In this document: positions 6,685 through 11,168 of the stretch, piece by piece
How positions within the stretch are numbered: position 1 is the stretch's first letter
Layout: each line of letters starts with the position of its first letter
Origin: Aquimarina sp.
GTDB taxonomy: Bacteria; Bacteroidota; Bacteroidia; Flavobacteriales; Flavobacteriaceae
Assembly (NCBI GenBank): GCA_020628975.1
Contig: JAHDEF010000040.1
Location: forward strand, 250 to 11,417
Direction: 5' to 3'
DNA: 11,168 nt
Notes under the pieces: generated by a model
Told to the model about the DNA's origin: nothing
Databases searched by the model: none
Seen by the model: the letters and a program-made list of their open reading frames with translations, nothing else
Position numbers and translations under genes: made by a program

Positions 6685-7938
6685 CTAAAAATACTGACCA
6701 ATTCCAAATACAAAACCTTGGGTGGCATCTTTTGTGATTCCTACTCCGTAATCGATTCTAAATGTAGCATTAAAAATTTTTTTATGAATGAATCGTAAAC
6801 CAATACCAGGGTATATTCTTAAATTTTGACGTTGACTAAAATCGCCAAAATCACCTCCTGGATTTCGCCAAGTTCCAGCATCAACAAAGGTGTTACTTTG
6901 GATAGAATAATTTTTTTTATCCCATAAGGTATGTCTGTACTCGGTATTTAAAACAATGACTCCAGTACCTCTATCGATTGTATTTCCTACACCGCGAATA
7001 TTTAAATTGTTATCGACCGCGAAAGGCGAAAAGGGGCTATCATCGTTGGTAGCCAAACCTAGTCTAAGTCGATTTGCCCAGTTTCCTTTTTTTCCAATTC
7101 TCGTAAAATAATGGAAATCATTAAAGAAAATCAAAAAATCAGGTAATACATCATCGGTACTTGTTACGCGCTGGAAATTTAAAATGCTTTTGAATCCTGA
7201 AATGTACTGATAGTAATATTTTAAGCTATTATACTCGTAAATAAATTTGGTTAGAATTTTTTCGACACTAAAACGCTGAGGAACATTATTATCAGTAGCG
7301 CCAAATAGATAATTATAATTTTCAGTAAAATAATTACCGCCAATTTCAATGCGGTGCTTCAAATTAAATTGAATTAGACCTAAAATTTCGTATGAAGTAT
7401 TGTTGTATCTGTAATCAGCAGTTCCAGTATCTAAAAAAACAGGTTCTTGAGTAGTCAGGTTACTATGGCTAACAGCTAATCCGATTTTTTGGCTAAATAA
7501 AAAAGGAGCGCGGAAATTAATATTATAAGAATTGAAAATATCTCTTTGAAAAATTCCGCCAAAAGTAATATTTCTACCTAAAAAATTATAATCGTAAACA
7601 CCCAAGCGGTAAGCTAATTCGCCATCATTAGTACTGTAAAAGTCAAACGATGGAATTACCGTAAAATTTTCTACAACATAATAAATAAGTGCGTAGCCTT
7701 CTTTTTTTTCGATTACTTCAAAATCGGCATGACTCGCTAAGGGTTGTCGTTTAATTCGATTTATATCAGTAGCTATTTTTGTAGAGTCAAGAGGTTCACC
7801 AACTTTTGTGGTAATTAATTTTTTTAAAGTGCTTGTCTTGGTTCGTTGTTGTTTTTTAAATTGAATCGAAATGATATTATTTTGAGCCAAAGCACCAAAA
7901 CCTAGTGTAAAAAAAATAAAAAGTATTAGGTTTTTCAT
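6685..7938 (-). CDS. short Omp85/BamA-type outer-membrane protein with one POTRA-like domain
   Basis: The 417-aa precursor has a signal peptide (about residues 1-19, ending FGALAQ), one POTRA-like domain (about 22-91: ISIQFKKQQRTKTSTLKKL through IYYVVEN) and a barrel region from about 95 to the end. NIRGVGN (313-319) resembles the RGF/RGY motif of the Omp85 L6 loop. The C-terminus, FGIGQYF, ends in the aromatic residue typical of barrel proteins. BamA has five POTRA domains and about 800 residues, so this is one of the short Omp85 proteins, and it is not the essential assembly factor. Its client is unknown. The gene stands alone: a decayed repeat copy lies upstream and its stop is 11 bases from the convergent ATP-grasp stop. 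The superfamily is likely; the role is undefined. Confidence 0.85.
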   Translation of the reverse strand: MKNLILFIFFTLGFGALAQNNIISIQFKKQQRTKTSTLKKLITTKVGEPLDSTKIATDINRIKRQPLASHADFEVIEKKEGYALIYYVVENFTVIPSFDFYSTNDGELAYRLGVYDYNFLGRNITFGGIFQRDIFNSYNINFRAPFLFSQKIGLAVSHSNLTTQEPVFLDTGTADYRYNNTSYEILGLIQFNLKHRIEIGGNYFTENYNYLFGATDNNVPQRFSVEKILTKFIYEYNSLKYYYQYISGFKSILNFQRVTSTDDVLPDFLIFFNDFHYFTRIGKKGNWANRLRLGLATNDDSPFSPFAVDNNLNIRGVGNTIDRGTGVIVLNTEYRHTLWDKKNYSIQSNTFVDAGTWRNPGGDFGDFSQRQNLRIYPGIGLRFIHKKIFNATFRIDYGVGITKDATQGFVFGIGQYF

Positions 7939-7978
7939 TAATTAAATGTAACCAAAAATCACTTTGATTATTAGCAAA

Positions 7979-8045
7979 GCGACTATCTAAAAAATATACA
8001 CCCTAAAAGTGAGTATTGGTCGAAGTTTAAATGTGGTTTAGTTAC
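7979..8045. repeat. degenerate second copy of the intergenic element
   Basis: Two blocks match the 630-760 element in the same order and nearly the same spacing (34 versus 35 bases). Bases 7979-7993 match 12 of 15 positions of its left terminus, and 8013-8039 match 22 of 27 positions of 665-691, sharing the word AAATGTGGTTT. Weaker similarity may continue to about 8090, but no right terminal repeat is left. The copy lies in the upstream region of the Omp85 gene, so its sequence may contribute to that gene's leader or promoter. Confidence 0.5.
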
Positions 8046-8090
8046 TATCTATAAACAAGATGCTACTAAGGCTTAATTTTATATTACAGT

Positions 8091-8151
8091 ATAGCACTTC
8101 TTCTTTTAGTTTATAAGATTAAACTCGGTAAACTAAAAGAGGAAGTGCTAT
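8091..8151 (-). terminator. long hairpin, probable terminator of the DUF547/barrel operon
   Basis: Arms 8091-8113 and 8129-8151 are 23 bases each with a single mismatch, separated by 15 bases. The hairpin lies 37 bases after the stop of the minus-strand barrel gene, where a terminator is expected. The stem is long and moderately AT-rich. On the minus strand the bases after it (ACTGTAATATAAAATT) are AT-rich but not a clean U-tract, so the termination role is likely rather than certain. An mRNA 3'-end stabiliser or a small repeat is an alternative. Confidence 0.6.
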
Positions 8152-8188
8152 TTGATAGCCAATTTAGGATAAAATCGAACTGATATGA

Positions 8189-9124
8189 TTAAAACAAGAA
8201 ACGTGCTCCTAAGCTAAAGGTTTGACCTAGGCCTTGAAAATTATTACCTGCTACAATGTTTCCATAAGAAGCTTCTAAATTGAAAACTTTTGTAATCTGA
8301 TACTTTCCTCCAAATCCTAATTGTGTAAAGCGTTGAGAGAAATTTTCTCCACCCACTGAGGATGGATTATCAAGACCAATCAGAAAAGCTTGCTGAGCAT
8401 TTACAAATACCGTCGATTTTGAACTAGGAAAATAACTCAAAAATGCACTTAATGGCACAAACAAACTTTTACCAGCAAAACGTTCGCCTGAGTTTTCATC
8501 AGCACTAGCTTCAGCACTATTTTCGCCAAAATTGTATTTTAAATCAATTTCGGTAAATAGTTGCCATTTATTTCCACCGAAGGTTTTGTCGTAAAAAAAC
8601 TTGTTATCCCAAGCAAAGCTACGTTGGTCAAGAAAACCACCAGGTGCATCCTCAAATACAGGTATAAAAAGTGACGAGGTAACAGAAAAGTTGCCAATAT
8701 TTTTAAAAGGCTGAATTCTTACAGAAGGAGCTATTTGCGAAACCCCAAAACGACTAGTTTGTCGGTCATTTTCTAATTTCCCCACACTTAAAGCACTACG
8801 TCCTCCAAAAGTATTTGATCGTACTTGGATTATTAAACCTACGTTTACTCTAGAGGTTTCACTGACTCCAGTAAAAAATTCATTAGTACTAGTAAAAAAG
8901 TTTTCTCTAGGAATATCAACTTTTTCAGAGTTTTCGTCAGTCCTTGATGTTTGAGTGTATAGACTATTAAAAATTTTTATATCCCATTGTCCTTTCTTTA
9001 AAAGTTTTGAAGGGGTAAATGTTTGAATGTTCGATCTGGTTTCGCCCTCTTGAGCGATACCGTTTGCAATTGCGGCAATGCAAACTAAGCCAGCTAGTAC
9101 ATGTTTAGTAATATTCATAATCAT
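8189..9124 (-). CDS. outer-membrane beta-barrel protein
   Basis: The 311-aa precursor begins with a signal peptide (hydrophobic LAGLVCIAAIANG, likely cleavage after IAQ at residue 25). The mature part alternates polar and hydrophobic residues, with many strand-like stretches such as WDIKIFNSLYTQT, NVGLIIQVRS, KWQLFTEIDLKYNF and STVFVNAQQAF. It ends FSLGARFLF, with the terminal phenylalanine of barrel proteins. No TonB box or plug domain is present, so it is a small barrel. No specific porin or transporter family is recognised with confidence. ATG 9122-9124 is used; an ATG two codons later is possible. It lies 9 bases after the DUF547 gene, so the two are co-transcribed, and a long hairpin follows its stop. 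Confidence 0.85.
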   Translation of the reverse strand: MIMNITKHVLAGLVCIAAIANGIAQEGETRSNIQTFTPSKLLKKGQWDIKIFNSLYTQTSRTDENSEKVDIPRENFFTSTNEFFTGVSETSRVNVGLIIQVRSNTFGGRSALSVGKLENDRQTSRFGVSQIAPSVRIQPFKNIGNFSVTSSLFIPVFEDAPGGFLDQRSFAWDNKFFYDKTFGGNKWQLFTEIDLKYNFGENSAEASADENSGERFAGKSLFVPLSAFLSYFPSSKSTVFVNAQQAFLIGLDNPSSVGGENFSQRFTQLGFGGKYQITKVFNLEASYGNIVAGNNFQGLGQTFSLGARFLF

Positions 9125-9133
9125 TATATGTGT

Positions 9134-9841
9134 TTAGATTTCGTTTAAGCTCCAGTCGTATTCGTAAAAGCCTACTTTAGTTTTTTCAGGAACCGCTTCT
9201 TTACGGTATTTATTTATAAAATCAACATAAGAACCGAACTGCGTAAAGTCCTTAGCGTACCATTCAAAAATTTGAGATATTTTCAAGCGCTTACCATCGT
9301 ATCGAATAAAAGAAGGGTTATTAATAGCTTTATTGGTTTGTTGCGCTAATTGATGTTCTAACTTGGTAGGGGTGTAAGCTTCATTAATAATTGGGGGGCA
9401 GCCTAAACCTGCGCAAACTAACACAAAATGAAATCGGGGCTCTTTGGGAAACTTCTTTCTTAAAATATCATTTTCTATACTATTCAATGTTCTTTTTTCA
9501 CCCGCAATGCTATATTTTTTTCCATCAAAAAAGCCATTAATATTTAAAGGCGATTTTATGGGGTAGTTGTTTACAATACCATCAATTACTAAAATATTAT
9601 AAGCGTTAATATAAAAAGCTTGAAAATTTGCAGGGTCGCTTTCCGAAGGATTAGCATTAGCAATAGCTGTTACAAGGGAGTTTAGTTGTTCAGGCGTTTT
9701 TTTAATTTCACTATATTTTACTTTTCCTTCTTTTACATAAGTTTTAAAAAACGCATCTGCTTTGGAAAAAAAAGAACTTGAAACCTGAGCTTGAGTAATT
9801 TGAACGGCTAAAAAAAGACCGACGATTAATAACTGTTTCAT
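9134..9841 (-). CDS. DUF547 family secreted protein
   Basis: The 235-aa precursor has a signal peptide (MKQLLIVGLFLAVQITQAQ) and is probably periplasmic or surface-located. The rest is a DUF547 domain, with its conserved blocks in order: AFYINAYNILVIDGI (75-89), LNSIENDILR (119-128), FHFVLVCAGLGCPPI (137-151, with C143 and C148), ISQIFEWYAKDF (188-199) and the C-terminal YDWSLNE. The Cys/His-containing core has suggested a papain-like fold to some authors, but the activity is not established to my knowledge. It is the first gene of an operon with the outer-membrane barrel protein, which suggests a shared envelope role. Its start, ATG 9839-9841, is supported by the signal peptide. Two palindromes lie in its upstream region. 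Confidence 0.93.
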   Translation of the reverse strand: MKQLLIVGLFLAVQITQAQVSSSFFSKADAFFKTYVKEGKVKYSEIKKTPEQLNSLVTAIANANPSESDPANFQAFYINAYNILVIDGIVNNYPIKSPLNINGFFDGKKYSIAGEKRTLNSIENDILRKKFPKEPRFHFVLVCAGLGCPPIINEAYTPTKLEHQLAQQTNKAINNPSFIRYDGKRLKISQIFEWYAKDFTQFGSYVDFINKYRKEAVPEKTKVGFYEYDWSLNEI

Positions 9842-9864
9842 ATGTTTTAATTTTTGTAGAACGC

Positions 9865-9880
9865 TTGTTCAGTCGAACAA
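9865..9880. promoter_or_regulatory. operator-like palindrome upstream of the DUF547 operon
   Basis: TTGTTC-AGTC-GAACAA is a perfect inverted repeat with 6-base arms, 24-39 bases before the DUF547 ATG. A loose -7-like stretch (TAAAAATTG on the minus strand) overlaps it, so a bound dimeric regulator would sit at the likely transcription start. No regulator gene is nearby, and no function is proven. Confidence 0.35.
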
Positions 9881-9933
9881 TTTTTAGAATCATAACAAAC
9901 AGCTTTTGGAAGTAAGCCTATTTTTTTAGAGAA

Positions 9934-9959
9934 GTGTAATTAGAGTTGCAGAATTACAC
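9934..9959. promoter_or_regulatory. perfect 8-bp inverted repeat in the divergent promoter region
   Basis: GTGTAATT (9934-9941) and AATTACAC (9952-9959) are exact reverse complements separated by 10 bases. No gene ends here, since the flanking genes diverge, so a terminator is not expected. It overlaps the region where a -33 element for the DUF4286-rsmA promoter would lie (TTG at 9946-9948). It may be an operator or an RNA hairpin. Confidence 0.4.
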
Positions 9960-9973
9960 CCGTTAAATAGCCT

Positions 9974-9981
9974 TATCTTTG
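9974..9981 (+). promoter_or_regulatory. -7 promoter box of DUF4286-rsmA
   Basis: TATCTTTG is a perfect match to the Bacteroidota TAnnTTTG box, 18 bases before the ATG at 10000, giving a very short leader. The nearest TTG upstream (9946-9948) gives a 25-base spacer, slightly long for the -33 element. Confidence 0.55.
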
Positions 9982-9999
9982 TGGCTATAATTTCCTTTT

Positions 10000-10314
10000 A
10001 TGTATATATATAATATCACTACCAATATTAGTGAAGAAATAAAATTTGATTGGCTTTATTGGATGAAACAAACATTTATTCCAGCAATGTTAGCATCAGG
10101 AAAATTTAAAAAAGCCATTATTTCGCAAGTACTTGTAGAAGAGGATATGGGAGGTATAACCTATAGCACGCAATATATTTCGGAAAACAAAACTATGGTA
10201 GATAGCTTTGTTGCTAATGAGTTAGATGAAATTTTGAGTACACATTCAAAATTTAAAGGGAGTTACGTCGATTTTTCAACAGGCTTACAAGTAATTTCAG
10301 AGATTGATGGCTAA
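10000..10314 (+). CDS. DUF4286 family protein
   Basis: A 104-aa cytoplasmic protein with no signal peptide or membrane segment. It matches the small DUF4286 family of Bacteroidota: MYIYNITTNISEEIKFDWLYWM at the start, a central strand with QVLVEEDMGGITYSTQY, and a C-terminal YVDFSTGLQVIS. The alternating strands and helices suggest a ferredoxin-like or ABM-monooxygenase-like small fold, but no catalytic residues are evident. It overlaps the next gene, rsmA, by eight bases, so translation is probably coupled. From memory this pairing with rsmA recurs in Flavobacteriia. A good -7 box sits 18 bases upstream. The biochemical function is unknown. Confidence 0.88.
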   Translation: MYIYNITTNISEEIKFDWLYWMKQTFIPAMLASGKFKKAIISQVLVEEDMGGITYSTQYISENKTMVDSFVANELDEILSTHSKFKGSYVDFSTGLQVISEIDG

Positions 10315-11168
10315 GCAAAAACCCAAATATTCGAAACAAGCTAAGTATTCGAAAGACCATCGCTTTCAAAAATCGAATTCACCCGTAAAAGCTAAAAAAC
10401 ATTTAGGACAACATTTTTTAAACGACGAAAGTGTGGCGGAACGTATAGGGAGTACGCTAACTTATGAAGGTTATAAAAATGTGGTTGAAATAGGTCCTGG
10501 AACGGGAGTACTTACCAAATATTTGTTAAAAGCAGATAGCGCACTTATTGCATTAGATTTGGATACGGAATCTATTGAGTATTTAAAGACGCATTTTTCA
10601 TTAGCGCACAATAGCGCCATCGGAAAAATGAATTCATTTGAAATTAAAGAAGCCGATTTTTTAAAAGTGGATTTGACGACTTTGTTTCATAATGAAGCTT
10701 TTGCAATCACGGGAAATTTTCCTTACAATATTTCTTCTCAAATTGTATTTAAGGCGATTGAAAATCGAGAGCTAGTTCCTGAATTTACAGGAATGTTTCA
10801 AAAAGAAGTGGCTAAGCGTATTTGCGAGAAAGAGGGTAGTAAAGCTTATGGAATTATTTCTGTAATAACTCAAGCATTTTACGAAGCAGAATATTTATTT
10901 ACCGTTCCGCCAGAAGTTTTTAATCCGCCACCAAAAGTAGATAGTGGGGTGTTGCGATTAACGCGTAAAGAAAATTTTCAATTAGCTTGTGATGAAAAAT
11001 TATTTATTCGAATTATAAAATTATGTTTTAATCAACGTAGAAAAACGATTCGAAATGGGCTAAAGTCAATGCAGCTTCCCGAAGAAATAACAGTTAACGA
11101 AGTATTTAATAAACGCCCAGAGCAGCTTTCGGTAGAAGATTTTATAAAACTCACGAATCAGGTTCAGA
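10307..11168 (+). CDS. rsmA: 16S rRNA dimethyladenosine transferase RsmA (KsgA), partial
   Basis: SAM-dependent enzyme that dimethylates two adjacent adenines (A1518 and A1519 in E. coli numbering) near the 3' end of 16S rRNA. 287 codons are present and the frame is open at the window end, so only the last few residues are missing. Motifs: KAKKHLGQHFLND (28-40, family N-terminus), VEIGPGTGVLT (60-70, SAM motif I), LDLD (83-86, ribose-binding acid), GNFPYNISSQI (136-146, catalytic motif IV, with NFPY for the common NLPY), FQKEVAKRI (164-172), FNPPPKVDSGVLRL (205-218) and FNQRRKTIRNGL (241-252). ATG 10307 adds about 27 basic residues before the usual start; there is no later ATG before the conserved core. 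It overlaps the DUF4286 gene. Confidence 0.96.
   Translation, partial: MAKQKPKYSKQAKYSKDHRFQKSNSPVKAKKHLGQHFLNDESVAERIGSTLTYEGYKNVVEIGPGTGVLTKYLLKADSALIALDLDTESIEYLKTHFSLAHNSAIGKMNSFEIKEADFLKVDLTTLFHNEAFAITGNFPYNISSQIVFKAIENRELVPEFTGMFQKEVAKRICEKEGSKAYGIISVITQAFYEAEYLFTVPPEVFNPPPKVDSGVLRLTRKENFQLACDEKLFIRIIKLCFNQRRKTIRNGLKSMQLPEEITVNEVFNKRPEQLSVEDFIKLTNQVQ

Noticed and set aside
1..11168. CRISPR array, tRNA, rRNA, toxin-antitoxin or defence genes
   Set aside because: No spaced direct repeats, no tRNA- or rRNA-like segment and no protein of such families was seen on either strand.

Overview
The window looks like chromosomal DNA from a marine-type member of the Flavobacteriaceae (Bacteroidota). 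It is AT-rich, initiation regions are A/T-rich and mostly lack Shine-Dalgarno sequences, and promoters of the TAnnTTTG (-7) type occur. The families are typical of that group: DUF4286 overlapping rsmA, DUF547 paired with an outer-membrane barrel, and short Omp85 proteins. The repeat words GGCTTCGACT..CGCTCAGCC and TGAGCGAAGT are common in such genomes. No species is assigned.

Layout. (1) 149-607 (+) is an unrecognised helical protein of 152 aa. (2) 608-952 holds a 131-bp palindromic intergenic element (630-760) and a 54-codon open stretch on the minus strand, directly downstream of and in frame with the sulP stop. (3) 953-2731 (-) is a SulP anion transporter with a STAS domain, immediately downstream of and probably coupled to a LacI-family regulator (2728-3738, -). 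(4) Divergent from the regulator is an SGLT-type sodium/solute symporter (3969-5549, +), followed by a clear intrinsic terminator and then a D-Ala-D-Ala-ligase-like ATP-grasp enzyme (5630-6673, +). (5) Convergent to that is a one-POTRA Omp85-type outer-membrane protein (6685-7938, -). (6) 7939-8188 holds a degenerate second copy of the intergenic element and a 23-bp-stem hairpin. (7) A two-gene minus-strand operon encodes a DUF547 protein and an outer-membrane beta-barrel (9841 to 8189). (8) Divergent from it is DUF4286 overlapping rsmA; rsmA runs off the window end.

How they fit together. The LacI regulator sits between, and probably controls, the symporter and itself plus SulP, which suggests a small nutrient-uptake locus. 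The DUF547/barrel pair looks like an envelope module, and DUF4286-rsmA is housekeeping.

The most unusual point is sulP. Its family-defining N-terminus (PQGIAYA..GVPPIYGLY) is fully encoded and in frame, but no ATG, GTG or TTG precedes it. At the expected start, where an ATGA start/stop overlap with lacI would be typical, the sequence reads ATAA. A single G-to-A change would explain this while keeping the lacI stop. Together with the coding-like stretch beyond its stop, this makes sulP either a case of non-canonical ATA initiation or a gene in early decay. I see no CRISPR array, tRNA, rRNA, transposase or defence system, and nothing I would call a new multi-gene system.
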